Assembly: GCA_025399215.1 (NCBI GenBank)
Contig: MU621225.1
Coordinates: 1-45,742 of the forward strand
From: Globomyces pollinis-pini
Lineage: Eukaryota; Chytridiomycota; Chytridiomycetes; Rhizophydiales; Globomycetaceae
Direction: 5' to 3'
Length of the DNA: 45,742 nt
Shown: piece by piece, positions 10,994 through 22,845 of the stretch
Numbering within the stretch: position 1 is the first letter of the stretch
How the letters are laid out: each line of letters begins with the position of its first letter
Program-made: the position numbers and the translations under genes
The notes under the pieces: generated by a model
What the model saw: the letters and a program-made list of their open reading frames with translations, nothing else
Told to the model about the DNA's origin: nothing
The model's database searches: none

Positions 10994-11380
10994 ATGACAA
11001 TCAGAAGCCAATGTCCAAACTGTCCTTTATCTTTCCTAAGGCCAGAACATTTAGTCAGACATTCATTTGTACACTCTGGGTTGAAACCACATGCTTGTGA
11101 AGTTTGTCAACGAGCTTTTTCAAGGTTGGATGCTTTACAACGACATCGAAAAATACATCAACGTAAAGTAAAGTCAAATTCAGATCAATCCGATTCGGAT
11201 TCTACAAATATTTTATATGAATCAAGTACAAAATTATCGACTACCATTCAGTCAACAGAAATAGAAAATTCCAATTTAGACACACTTTTGTTGGTTGCCA
11301 AATCTACTGGTTTGCTTTCTTCAAGTCCTTTAGTTAAACGAAGACCCAGTGTGATGTCTATTTGTAACTTACTAAATTAG
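10994..11380 (+). CDS. C2H2 zinc-finger protein, paralogue 2
   Basis: This is an intronless gene for 128 residues and a tandem duplicate of the gene at 9965. Two C2H2 fingers: C7, C10, H23, H27 and C35, C38, H51, H55, with EHLVRHS and FSRLDALQRH shared with paralogue 1. The central region differs completely (serine- and aspartate-rich, SNSDQSDSDS) and has no ITKVH repeats. The C-terminal tail MSICNLLN matches paralogue 1. Conservation limited to the fingers and the last eight residues points to a functional tail, perhaps a co-repressor or co-activator contact. This is inference. Confidence 0.85.
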   Translation: MTIRSQCPNCPLSFLRPEHLVRHSFVHSGLKPHACEVCQRAFSRLDALQRHRKIHQRKVKSNSDQSDSDSTNILYESSTKLSTTIQSTEIENSNLDTLLLVAKSTGLLSSSPLVKRRPSVMSICNLLN

Positions 11381-11562
11381 CTTGTTTTCCCTTTTTTAAA
11401 TAAATAGTCCTAAATACCTTTTGGACATCAATTGCATTTATTATTCTTGTATTCTTATAATTTTATATATATCTTGTCGGTGGTCTCAAAAATTTAATCA
11501 ACATTGTACTTGTCAATGGGTCTGATACAAATAAAAACTAAAATGTATGCTCAAATCAAGAT

Positions 11563-14500
11563 TTATTGAGTGGCCAACCAATCAGCAACCCGACTACCAT
11601 AAAGTTTTCTCCATTCCAACAATTGTTTGGCAGTTTCCAATCCTTTCAACACAGACACTTGAGCGCCAGCAGGGACTTCAAATTCAGGATCACTTTGGTC
11701 AACAAATAAGCGTTCAGCTTCAGAAATCAAGTATGGTTTGGTAAATGCAGAGGTTACATCTTCCAATAAATCATTGATTTTACCAAAATCAGATCCTGTG
11801 AAGATGCTCACAATGGCTTCCCAATTATCCATCAAGAATAACCATACGGAAATATGGCCCACAGGTGAAAGTGTGGCGACTTGGGATAATAATACTTTAA
11901 TATCTTGTTTTCTGACAGCTCCACTAATGGCAATTGAACAAGTACGTGCTTGCAAATATGGTACCTATAAAACCAGTTAATACATACAAATAGTTACCGG
12001 TGAAGAAGCCAAGGCGTGCAAGTAAATTTGTTGATCAGGTGCAAAGGTAGATGCCTTGAACTTGGATAATACAAAGTCATAATCATCTAAATCACCATAA
12101 ATGACTCCAGCATCATAGATAGCTCCAAAAACATCAGGCGCAACATCAACCTTATCAGTTTGTCCAGATTTAATCAATTTGAAATATTCAAGTGCCTTCG
12201 CAACTGTGCTTTTATGGTTGTTACGAACAGCTTCGGCCAACAAACGAGCTCGAAGCATGGCTCGTAAATGATGAGCAGAATCATCAGCAGTGGTTTCAAC
12301 CCATCCAACATGCGCAATGACTTTTTCAATCAAACTGTTTTGATAACGGATGATTGGTCCATAGGTTGGGAAGAGAGCAAAAATATCTTTCAAATTTTCC
12401 AAATCCTTCAATGCAGTTTCCCAAACCAAGATATTGGTTTCTTTGGCTAAAATCTTTGTTAATTCAAGCGCAATAGTAGGGTCTTCAAGTCGTCCAGATA
12501 AAGTCATAGCAAACACATCACTCAATAAACCAGCACGTTCCACAGGTGGCAAAAATTCCAGATCATTTTGCAACCATTCAATAACATAGTGGTAAGTTCG
12601 TACATCATAAAGTGAGCGATAAACACTGGTTTGTTCGAAATTGGCAAGCAGAATACAATCAGCAGGATAAACCTCAGCAAATTCAACCTTGATCTCTCCA
12701 AGTCTTGATACTTCAGTAAATCCTCGTGCAAGACGTTTAGGTGAGCCAGTAGCATTCGAGTAGATGGCATATGAAAGAGGAACAGACCAAAATTGTGCAG
12801 CAGGTTCAGGACTTTGGACAGTCAAAGGAAGTCGACGTTGGTCGATAAGACGCTCTTTCAAAAGGTGGCCAAACAGGAAACGCTCTTGGTGTACCATAAC
12901 AGATGATCGTTCCAAATCAGCAAAGTGAAGGAATGGGAAACCAGGTTGATTAGTCCATGTGTCCATGAATGCACCTACATCTTGATCATCAGTTCTCAAA
13001 GCGGCCCATAATTCTTGAGTTTCCGCATTTTGATAAGCATGCGAGGATAGATAATTATGCAACTTTTGGAAGAATACACCTTTACCATATTTTTCGTCCA
13101 TCCATGCTTCAAGCATTCTAATATAAGAAAAATCACAAAAAGAAACCTCAAAATGGAAGAACCCTTTCCGTAACTGATATCGTCAAAGATGCTTGAGATT
13201 TCATTAGGATTCTTGACAGGAAGGGCAATGGCGTGAGTAAAATAAGATTCATCTGCTTGAAGAGCACGAACAAGGTCAAGAGGAATAAATTGATCAGTCA
13301 TGTTCCATGTTGGTTCTGCTGCAGCTACACTTTTGTATTCCATAAATTCTGCAAAACCTTCATTCAACCAAAGATCATTCCACCATTTCATGGTGACCAA
13401 ATTACCAAACCATTGGTGAGCAAGTTCATGACCGACTACAGTAGCAACACGTTGTTTGTTATTTGGTGTTGATCGCTTTGGGTCGTAAAGAAGAGCAGTG
13501 TCACGATATGTAACCTAACGTATCACCAATGAAAAGATTACCAGTCCCCAGTTTTCCATGGCACCAGCAGCAAAATCGGGAATAGCAATCATGTCAAGTT
13601 TAGGAAGTGGGAAGTCAATTCCAAACGCATCTTGGTAATATTCCAAAATAGGCACTGCAACTTTAAGTGCGTATTCACCAAGATATGAAGAACCAGGTTG
13701 TGTATACACGGAAACTTTGACACCATTCTTGGTTTGGCTTGAAATTGGTTCAAAACTATTCAGTTAGGTAAATGAACAATATACTCTGAAACAATAAATG
13801 CTACAAGATAAGTGGACATTTTCACAGTAGGGATAAAATCAAACACTTTTTGAGTTCCAACAGTAGTGACAGATTTAGTAGGCATGTTACTAAGAGCACT
13901 ATATTTTTCGTCACAAATCATTGTGATATCAAAGATAGCTTTCTTATTTGGTTCATCTAAGCAAGGGAATGCTAAACGTGCACTAGTTGGTTCAAATTGA
14001 GTAGTAGCGAGGTGTTTAGTTTCTGAATCAGCAATATATGTAGATAGGTAGTAACCTGCCATAGATCTACTCAATTCACTTTCAAAATCGAGTTCCAAAG
14101 TATACTCACCAGCCTAAGAAATACATTAGACGATAGGAGTATTACAGGTAATGTGGACTTGAAGTGGTAGACGGTGTATTCATAGTCTTTATGAGGAACA
14201 TCATGCGAAAATGAAACAGGGAAGGAATCTTTTGAAACTAAAGATTTGTATTTAACAGTCATATCTTTGTTGTGTACAATGATAAAGTTTGATTTTTTTT
14301 GAAGAGTCAAATCAATTTGGACTGAACCATCAAAAGTAAAGTCTGACAAGTCGGTTGTAATATTCAAATTGTAGTGAGAAGGAACGATCCAATCAGGTAG
14401 TCTAATATCTAAAAATGTTAACATGATTGAAGGGTACCATCCCAGTCAGTTGGTGGTTTAACTGCTTGAGAATATTCCCATTTAACCCGGTAGCCTGCTA

Positions 14501-14692
14501 AAACCAACAAGATCAGTAGAGAAGCAGTAAAGATTCGAGTGAGTACATAAGATTGCTTCTGCTTCTTGATTGGTTGATCACCCTGGATAGAGTCAGTATT
14601 GTATTGGACTACCCTCAACAAAGGCAGTTTTTCATTTGGAATTACACCTGGATAAGACTAATCCGAGATCAGTATTTTTGTAACGTTACCAT
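11563..14692 (-). CDS. membrane-anchored M1 zinc aminopeptidase
   Basis: Eight exons, 972 residues. A short cytoplasmic tail is followed by one hydrophobic anchor ([15 protein letters not shown]), giving a type II membrane topology. Then come the M1 N-terminal beta domain ([32 protein letters not shown]), the substrate motif GAMEN and the zinc site HELAHQW with the third ligand in NEGFAEF. The catalytic tyrosine region is [11 protein letters not shown], and a long ERAP1-C-like helical domain follows. The protein trims N-terminal residues from peptides at a membrane or outside the cell. The upstream start was placed at 14690-14692 as an ATG-only first exon joined across a 32-nt intron, because no ATG is available in frame in exon 2. 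Other introns are 27-33 nt. Confidence 0.93.
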
Positions 14693-14883
14693 ATGAATGA
14701 AAGAATTTTTTCTTTAAAGAGGAATGAAATGAAATGAATGGGAACACAAGATGAACACGATGAAAGAGGAAAGGTGGGGGGTTGAACAAACGATACTAAA
14801 AATATCTAATTCAATCTTCAATCATCAAGAAAATTGAATTATATCAAATGGTATATCAACCAACGTATATTATGTTTCAACAA

Positions 14884-15744
14884 CTACCCAAATACCTTAA
14901 CAGCTGATTGTTTGGTTTGTTTGGCACAGTTAGCACAAGTAGCGCCAGAATCCTTCACTACATCTTGTATTTTGATGCTATTACCAGTGCACTCCGTGAG
15001 TGACAGCTTAGTTAAGATCAAATCTACTGCGAATAATAGTCCACGACAGTTATCCAAGTTGTCAAAAATAGTACAAAGCCAATACGAGTAAATACTCGTG
15101 CGAGTCACTGTAAAGTTGATTATAAGCATGACATCGATCAATTGGATCATGATTAACCGAATTTTAGAATTCCTTACCAACTTAACTGCTTTGCTTTGTT
15201 GTTTTCCAGTAGTCTTCCTTGCTTTTCCCCAAAGACCATTTTGTAAAATATAAAGACCCATTAATGATGGAAGGAGACTGAAGATTGATACTATGGCCAT
15301 TCCAATGCGTACTGTTGATTGTAATGTGAATAGGGATCCAAGTACATCATATAGACGTCCGAATAACACTCCAATTGCTCCAATCACATTTAATGCATAA
15401 AAAATAGGTTTTTGATACTTGCTCTCCTGTGGTATCATTTCACTTACGATTAAATAGTTCACGTAAAATTCAACAATTCTGATTATGGCAGCTAAACTTG
15501 CTTGTAAGAGCCAAAGCCATAGAGGGTCAAACGTGGGATATAAAAATCCAACGTAAATAGCTGACAAACCCAAAATATTGTGGGGAATATTAAGTATGCC
15601 GATGAACATCAGCCATCTTGTCAGTGAGGAGTTGGATATTCCAGCGTAAGAAAAGAGTACTGCACATTCCACATACTTCACTACCAGCCATCCTTGATTT
15701 ATTTCCCTGAAAAGTGGTTCAAATATGGCTTTATGATTTGACAT
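14884..15744 (-). CDS. intronless polytopic membrane protein, unknown family
   Basis: A 286-residue open frame starts MSNHKAIFEPLF. Six or seven hydrophobic stretches are visible, among them VVKYVECAVLFSYAG, LMFIGILNIPHNILGL, WLWLLQASLAAIIRIV, IFYALNVIGAIGVLFG, MAIVSIFSLLPSLMGLYIL and LIMIQLIDVMLIINFTV. A basic loop (KARKTTGKQQ) precedes the last ones. The tail has cysteines (TCANCAKQ). The overall pattern resembles a seven-helix receptor-like protein, but I see no diagnostic motif. A possible 70-nt intron (donor GTAAGG) inside the frame was rejected because it would produce a stop. Confidence 0.7.
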   Translation of the reverse strand: MSNHKAIFEPLFREINQGWLVVKYVECAVLFSYAGISNSSLTRWLMFIGILNIPHNILGLSAIYVGFLYPTFDPLWLWLLQASLAAIIRIVEFYVNYLIVSEMIPQESKYQKPIFYALNVIGAIGVLFGRLYDVLGSLFTLQSTVRIGMAIVSIFSLLPSLMGLYILQNGLWGKARKTTGKQQSKAVKLVRNSKIRLIMIQLIDVMLIINFTVTRTSIYSYWLCTIFDNLDNCRGLLFAVDLILTKLSLTECTGNSIKIQDVVKDSGATCANCAKQTKQSAVKVFG

Positions 15745-16049
15745 TAGATAGATTTTTCGTGTTTTAATTTCGCGATTAAGGTCAATTCATATGGAATATA
15801 ATTGTGCAAGAATCCATCAATATGCTAATAAAAATCTAGAAGTTTTTTAATACAACGGACTTTAGTTGAATGAATATTTCTTTAAAATTCAACAGATCTT
15901 ACCCAGACGTACCAATATCAATAGTAATCTAAGGATACTTTTCGCTTCATATAACCCATAACCCAATCGCAAAGATGCTCATATTCACACTACTTTCACA
16001 TCAATCTATTGGTTGGTTATTTGCTGTTTTTCATTTTTTTTAATCGAAG
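15745..16049. promoter_or_regulatory. divergent promoter region
   Basis: About 305 bp lie between the start codons of the minus-strand membrane protein and the plus-strand ubiquitin protease. I see T-rich runs just before the USP start and no other feature. Confidence 0.4.
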
Positions 16050-18970
16050 ATGGATATGAATTCAACCATGTCCACACACGGAAATCAAACTGAATCTGAC
16101 TCGGGAAAGCCAATTAAACGGCATGCAAACGAACCGCCTTCTTCTTCCACTGCACAATATTCGATCATGAGAAAGAGGTATTTATCGATTGGTTTATACT
16201 AGTCAAACACCAAAAGGATTGCAGAATCTAGGAAATACTTGCTTTATGAATAGCGCACTCCAGTGCCTTTCTCATACTGTTCCTTTAACTACTTATTGCT
16301 TGGGTGGAACCTGGGAAAATGAAGTAAATGCTGATAATCCTTTGGGAATGGGTGGTCGTATTGCTCAATCATACGTAAATTTGATTCAAAGTTTGTGGTT
16401 AACCAACGATGCCCAAGTTGTGCCAAGGCTGTTTAAAAGAACGATTGGAGAGGTAAGTAAACACACATCCCCCTATTTAGATTTATCTCAACCCATTTTG
16501 ATATAATGCTAATCGTTATAGAGGAATCCTACTTTTATTGGATATGGACAACAGGACTCTCACGAATTACTACAGTCTTTATTGGATGGGTTGCATGAAG
16601 ATCTTAACAGGATAAAGAAAAAGGAGTATGTAGAAGACCCAGAAATGAAGGATATGACTGAATCGGAATTTGCAAAAGCATCTTGGGATGCTTATATAAA
16701 GAGAAATGACTCAAAGATAGTTGATCTATTTCAGGCTCAATTGAAGAGCAGAACTGAATGCCAAGTATGTCACAAAGTGTCCATCAAGTTTGATCCATAT
16801 ATGTATTTGCAATTGCCCGTTCCTGAATCTCGTCATACTTATGTTACTGTAACGGCAGTACCTGTTGATGGATCACCCATTACAATTGCAGTTAAAGCCC
16901 CACGCCATTGCAGCATTGATTTCTTAAAGCTTATCGCTTCCCGGGAAATGAAATGGCCATCGGAGACCCAAAGAAAGCCGGAGTTAACAACCTGTGTCGA
17001 GATTTGGAATTCAAAGATTTATCGAGTACTTACTGGTCAGCACACAATTGGCGATATATCACCTAATGATCACATCTGTATTTACCAATTATCAGAAGTT
17101 AGTGAATATTTCAATAGAATTGTGGATAGTAGAGTTCCGTTACATCCAAACGTACCAAGAAGTTACAGTTTACCAATTAACTTGACCAAAGAAACTTCCG
17201 GTCGCGGCGAAACACCAATAGGATTGCCGCTTTATTTATCAGTACCCTCACAAGTTGTTTTCACGGATTTTTCTTCGGATGATGATTGTCTTGCTCAACT
17301 TGGCGAAGTCGCGTACAAATCCATCATCGATATATTATCAAACTACAGTAAATATCCACTGTACAGAAGAATTGGGACCAGTTTAAATCTACTTGATATA
17401 TACCACAATCGTGGAGAACCACTGACGCACGACTTTTTCAAAGATCTTCGCTTCAAATCGGCAGATGGATTCGAACCTATACCAGAAATATTTAGCATCG
17501 ATTTAACAACAGCAAGGCCTGCATTTAAATACGATTCAAGTCCTAACTATCGGATTTACCCATTGCATATCGAGGAAGAGAAGGGACATAGTGAAGGTGA
17601 CGCTACTCCCACTGAAGAAGATGGGGATTTTGTAATGGTAGATCCTTCAATTGCAAAACACAGAAATAACATGGGTGAGCCATATTCCAGTCCTCGTTCA
17701 GATCTATCTGATATTACCAACAAAATGAAAACAACAGATTGTAACGTCGATGATAATTTCAAATCAGATGGTGAAATCATTCGACCAAATAAAGATGAAA
17801 AGTCTTCCAAATCACAACCCGCTAAGGAAACAAAGAAAGATTATCAGAATTTCAATTTCTCAAGCAATCATCAATTTGACATCAAATTCCAAGCAGATTC
17901 TGCCAACTTTTTATTTGATTTGTCAGAGGATCGTACACAAGGCCGATTTGAAGTATTTTCAATTTATTTGCTAACTTTATAGCCAACCAAAAGCGAAGCA
18001 TTGTCTACACCAAAAGAAACATCAAATACTGTGATCACTTTGGAACAATGTATGAAAGAATTTACAAAGGTAGAAATATTAGAAGGACAAGATACCATGT
18101 ATTGCTCACAATGTAAAGAACATAGAGAGACGAAGAAAGAGTTATCAGTCTATTCTACTCCAGAGGTAAAATACCAAAGATTGCTTAATTCTAGATTCTT
18201 GTCATTCATTTGAAACGATTTTCAAGTTCTGGCCGTCACACTCATCGATCGAAAATTGACGATTTAGTGAATGCACCTATCACCGGACTTGATATGTCGC
18301 GACTTCTTGGTCACACAACAGCTAATAGCAATGATGTCTATGATTTATTTGGAGTGTCAAACCATTTTGGAGGCTTAGGTGGAGGTCACTGTATGACATT
18401 TTATAGTTTATTTTTATAGATACTGCTTATGTGAAAAACCCCTTGGACGACTCATGGTATAATTGTGACGATAGTAGTACCAATCCATTGGAATCGGATG
18501 TTATGACAAAAGCTGCATACCTTTTGTTTTATCGAAGGCGAAATCATCCTGCAGATGATTTAGATGGAGTTATTGAAACTGCAAAACCTAAATATGAAGA
18601 AGAATTAAAATCGGTTGATCGTAAGAGAGCACTCGAAAATGATCACTACGATTCTAGTGACCGTATGAGAAGGCCAAGTGAAGGTGGAGGTTTCCCGTAT
18701 GCTGCTCGTGCTGATTCCTATTCTTCATTCCAGCAAATTCAACTATCGATGCCTACCAATGATCCTTTAACGCTTAGTCCACCACATTCCAATACTGGTA
18801 CGGCATTTAGTTCAAGGGCCAATAGTGATATTGTTGACCTAGCTTTGAATGATGATGATCAGTCTGTTGTACAAGATATACAACTAAATGAAGATGTTGA
18901 TGAGCAGCATGGTGTAGAAACCGTCCCTAACGTTGAGGATTCCGTGGATACGAAAGATTCTCAAGAATAA
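16050..18970 (+). CDS. ubiquitin carboxyl-terminal hydrolase (USP4/15, Ubp12 type)
   Basis: Six exons (introns 16178-16202, 16453-16521, 17953-17982, 18166-18194, 18391-18419) encode 912 residues. The Cys box is GLQNLGNTCFMNSALQCLSH with the catalytic Cys at about residue 56; GYGQQDSHELLQSLLDGL and a split CPxC-type ribbon (CQVC, CSQC) follow. Next are ILVIHLKRFS, the His box GGGHYTAYVKNP (His about 729) and a final TKAAYLLFYRRR. A long hydrophilic insert, including an acidic stretch, sits between the two halves of the catalytic domain, as in USP4/15. Unlike those enzymes there is no N-terminal DUSP or UBL region, only about 42 residues. The C-terminal ~140 residues are acidic and disordered. 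It removes ubiquitin from proteins; substrates are unknown. Confidence 0.93.
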
Positions 18971-19185
18971 TATATTCATTTTGCAACACTACAATAATGG
19001 ATACTTTACTCTTTTTTTAAAAACTCGGAGATACATCCGGCAGTTAGCGCTATATATGAAAATTATTTAAGCTATTGAGTTTGGTTTTTTGATTTGCCCT
19101 GTTTTTACGGTTTTTTGGCTGTGGAGGATGAATTATATTTTTTGGAAGTTCCCTGTTCGTTGTCATCAAATTCTTCATTACCCTC

Positions 19186-20292
19186 ATGAATATCTCCTCC
19201 TTGCACACTAAGAGTAGCGAAAACTACTTGAAAAGAGTCCCTGTTGAAATCAAACAAATGATCGCTGGTTATCTTCCCGTTAATTCATTACTCAACTTCA
19301 AATTATGTTCAAAAGACTTCAACTTCAATTACCAGCTTAGCAAAGAGCAAATACTTCAGTTGTATCAAAGCGAGAAAATCTTCAAGAATGCGGCTGCCTT
19401 TAGAAGTTATCTGCACCACAACCAGCCTGTTCATGAAGATCTTATATTGGCTATTTACAACAACAACGTTGAAATTGTGCGATTTCTGTTCGAAGATGGT
19501 AGATTAGATCCCTCTGACAATGATAATGAAGCTATCGTAGTTGCTTTTGAAACTGGAAATACGGAAATTGAAAAAATTCTGTTGAACGATGAACGAGTTG
19601 ACCCTTCAGCAGGTGGTAATTGTGCAATCATATTTGCATCCAAAAATGGACACACGGAAATAGTAAAGATGCTGATGAATGATGAACGAGTAGACCCCTC
19701 TGTAGATGACGATGAAGCTGTTTTACTTGCCTCCAAATATGGGCATACTGAAATAGTAGAAATGCTTTTGAAAGATGAGCGAGTTGACCCCTCCGCAGAT
19801 GATAATGAAGCCATCCAAATGGCTTCCAAAAATGGGCATTCTGAAATAGTGAAGATGCTGCTGAATCATGAACTAGTGGATCCCTCAGCAGATGATAATT
19901 ATACCATTAGGATTGCTTCCCAAAATGGACATACTGAAATAGTACATATGCTACTAGAAGATGAACGAATAGATCCTTCTGCTGTTGATAATCGATCTAT
20001 TAGATCGGCTTCCAAACACGGGCATACTGACATAGTACAAATACTGCTGAATGATGAACGAGTGGACCCCTCTACGAAAGATAACTACGCTGTCAGAATA
20101 GCTTCCGGAAATGGAGACACGTCAATAGTACAGATGTTGTTGAAGGATAAGCGTGTGGACCCCTCAGCAAATAATAACTACGCCGTTCGTGTCGCTTTCG
20201 AGCGTGGACATATGGATATAGTTAAAATTTTGTTGAATGATGAACGAGTAGATCCTTCTGCAATTGATACTAATACAATAAAAGTTGAATGA
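19186..20292 (+). CDS. F-box-like ankyrin-repeat protein
   Basis: An intronless gene for 368 residues. Residues ~15-50 (LKRVPVEIKQMIAGYLPVNS) look like an F-box. After a short spacer come nine repeats of the form ASxNGHTEIVxMLLxDERVDPSADDNxAI with a period of 31 residues. The strong DNA similarity between repeats suggests recent tandem expansion or gene conversion. Proteins of this design are numerous in chytrids and amoebae. A role as an SCF adaptor that recognises targets through ankyrins is inferred from architecture. Decayed relatives lie at 1-144 and 29905-29990. Confidence 0.85.
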   Translation: MNISSLHTKSSENYLKRVPVEIKQMIAGYLPVNSLLNFKLCSKDFNFNYQLSKEQILQLYQSEKIFKNAAAFRSYLHHNQPVHEDLILAIYNNNVEIVRFLFEDGRLDPSDNDNEAIVVAFETGNTEIEKILLNDERVDPSAGGNCAIIFASKNGHTEIVKMLMNDERVDPSVDDDEAVLLASKYGHTEIVEMLLKDERVDPSADDNEAIQMASKNGHSEIVKMLLNHELVDPSADDNYTIRIASQNGHTEIVHMLLEDERIDPSAVDNRSIRSASKHGHTDIVQILLNDERVDPSTKDNYAVRIASGNGDTSIVQMLLKDKRVDPSANNNYAVRVAFERGHMDIVKILLNDERVDPSAIDTNTIKVE

Positions 20293-20798
20293 TGTCGTAT
20301 GATACCTAGATGTTGGTGTAATGTCCTGATTACAATAAGTAGTTAAGAATTAATACATAATTTTACATCTCTGCTATCTAGAGATTTGAGAAGCGCAGAT
20401 ATTTAACATATCACACCGTAGTTATAATCGATCTTTGATTGTCGATGCCCATTTATAACCTAATTCAACAATATAATGGATCTTTCTTGGCTTAAGGCCA
20501 GATCTCAAAATGTGTAAGAGACACTATCGGATTGATATCAAAGACTATACATATCATAAATTAACAATGAGCTATAGCGGACAAAATTAACTGAAGATTG
20601 GTCTGAAATTGTACAGTTTTACTTACACACGATTGCATTTCACTCCTTCACTCCTGTGGTATGATTTACTCGTTCTTCTTTTCCAATTTAATGATCGATG
20701 CCAATTATCTCAATCTAACTTTCATAGCTGGATGGTTCGTTCATTGGAATGAAATTGATTGTAGAAAAAAAGCAAAATTCTTCACCAAATTCAATCTG
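20293..20798. other. intergenic region upstream of the MICOS gene
   Basis: About 500 bp without a supported gene. An open frame in phase with the MICOS start reaches back to an ATG near 20690, but its content is not protein-like for this family, so I treat it as leader sequence. Confidence 0.4.
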
Positions 20799-21451
20799 AT
20801 GTCAATCAATCTTTATGACACCAAGAAAGTAACAGCTTAGAATGTTAATCAGTCATAGAGTATTTATAGCGACACTCCAGGTCAGCAACAAGAACTTACT
20901 GAAGAACCAACACAGTTGGAATTAGAAATCAGAAAGGTATTAATGGTTCAACTTAATGCATTAGGCCCGTCATATTGTCACAAAAGCATTTTCCAAATCA
21001 ATAGTATTGTCATTTATTAGTAATGATTAGGATCAAATTCAAACTGGAGTTGATACTTGGATATCATTTGAAAAATCAGTTAGAGGTTTGACTAATATTC
21101 TAATAATTTTCAGATGTTATTACTACCTATCATGATAAACGGGAAGCAGTGCTACCTGGAATGTTGTATGTCACCATTGCCGGATTTGCAGGATCAATTG
21201 CAGTTAAAAACAGTAAACAGCATTCTAAATTCATTCTCACAATAGAAAACTTTGCAATCCGTGTTTTCTTTCCAATGGTCACTTCAGTTGGTACTTTTGG
21301 AGCTTTGTATCCTTTAACGACCATCAACATTTTGAAAAATCAAAACTTTGATCCTACACAATTACCTCCAAAGTTTACCCTATACAGTAAACTTGTGGAT
21401 AAGGTAGAGGATTTGATACACGCAGTTGGGTGGGATAATAAAAAGAATTAA
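20799..21451 (+). CDS. MICOS subunit MIC26/MIC27-like (apolipoprotein O family)
   Basis: Four exons (introns of 30 nt, 94 nt at 20937-21030 and 28 nt at 21086-21113) give 166 residues. The N-terminal part (MSINLYDTKKSIYSDTP) is followed by a helical stretch and the family core LPGMLYVTIAGFAGSIAVKN. A second hydrophobic segment (FAIRVFFPMVTSVGTFGALY) and a short tail complete it. ApoO-family proteins sit in the inner mitochondrial membrane and shape crista junctions. The 94-nt intron is the longest reconstructed in this window. An alternative start near 20690 would add an implausible leader. Confidence 0.8.
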
Positions 21452-21510
21452 GTTCACTCACAATTCATTTATCAATGAGAACCTTTTATAAATTAAAGTA
21501 ATTTCAATTC

Positions 21511-22638
21511 TTATGCGCAACGTATTCCACAAACTTTGGAGTGTAGGTTGATTTTGCAACAACCGCTACACGATTGCACTAACGTGGTTAAGAATAAGAG
21601 CCTTACTAATTCGGATAATTTCAAAGAAAACATATAGGGATAATGACCATGAGTAGAAGTTTCCAAATCGTTAAGAAATTCGAGATTTACTTCACCACCT
21701 TTAATTGAATCAACCACATTTAAAACTGATATCACTTGATAGAGATGATTCCAAAGAGTCTAATTTAATAATTGCAAGATAAAACCTCATGCTTAGGGTA
21801 TAATTGAATTAATTGAATTGTATCATAAATTTCAACTGTCAAAACTTCCAAAAACTGCTGGACTGTTTCTACTTGATTTTCTGTCATAGATTTTAGAGTC
21901 CACAATATTTGTTCACGAAAACTCCACCCGCTTAAAGATTTAGTATCGTAATTCTGATCCAAGTGGGATACATATAAATGATGAATGTACCTTACCTTGA
22001 ATCAGATACGTGTGATTTCACGAATAGAAGATTCTTGTTCAGTTCTTGTATCAACTAAATAGATTAATCAGATTCATAAACAGTTACCAATTCGAAATTT
22101 GAATTCTTTAACATACTAAGACGTCTAAACGTCCAACATGGATAATTGCATTTATATCTTTGAGCGGCTAAATTACATATTTCATCATCTTGTTGTCTTG
22201 TAGTATCATCGATCTTTATTTGCTTTCTAATCCAATAACGATATGACCATAGTAAAGAATTGGATGAATGCTTTGTCAATACAAATCTATCGATCAATTG
22301 ATGTTATAACATACCTAGTAAAGGAGTATTCTTCATATTTGTCAATCTGATTTTGTAGTAATAAAGATTTCCGTTCATTTAATATTGTATAGCAATCAGG
22401 ATACAGCAACATGATTAATTTGGAATTCATTAGTTTATTGTGATTTAATTTGAATTGTTTGAATGCGATTGTATAGAGTTGTTTAATAGATTGGATTGGA
22501 ATTCCGAAGTTTCCATCAATATAAATGACTTGAGTTGATAAAATGAAATCAAGATCTCCTCTAACGGTTTATATGTTTGGTAGCTTACGTTAAAGGTTCC
22601 GTTTCTAATATTCTTATAATTTGGTTGTATTCATCCAT
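21511..22638 (-). CDS. PTAR1: protein prenyltransferase alpha-subunit repeat protein (PTAR1-like)
   Basis: Six exons and five introns (26-33 nt and one of 65 nt) give 315 residues. Prenyltransferase alpha-type helical repeats are visible: NSKLIMLLYPDCYTILNERK, FVLTKHSSNSLLWSYRYWI, KSHVSDSSGWSFREQIL and YPKHETLWNHLYQVI. The HVSD...FREQ and HETLW blocks are characteristic of PTAR1. In animals PTAR1 pairs with the RABGGTB beta subunit to form geranylgeranyltransferase type III. A farnesyltransferase alpha subunit is the alternative, less likely because its usual spacing and extra repeats are missing. The C-terminus is cysteine-rich. Confidence 0.75.
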
Positions 22639-22845
22639 TTTTAAAATGTAAAGCTTTATCTTAGCAGTCCTACCTAGTGATTCAAAGGTGAACAAGAATT
22701 AGACATATGGAATCAGTTATAAGAGTGCAAGTTAAATGTACAAGTGAAAGAATGGATGAATATCAAGGATCAAGTCTACAACAACCATCCATTGAGGACT
22801 AATTTAAATTAAATACCTAGATTTTATTATAAAACTACAAAGAAT

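Noticed and set aside
15112..15181. intron in the membrane-protein gene (donor GTAAGG)
   Set aside because: The 70-nt excision would place a TGA directly after the junction, while the unspliced frame continues with a convincing membrane helix.
19455..19829. minus-strand frame with repetitive EGSTRSSF units
   Set aside because: It is the antisense shadow of the ankyrin repeats; its periodicity is inherited from them.
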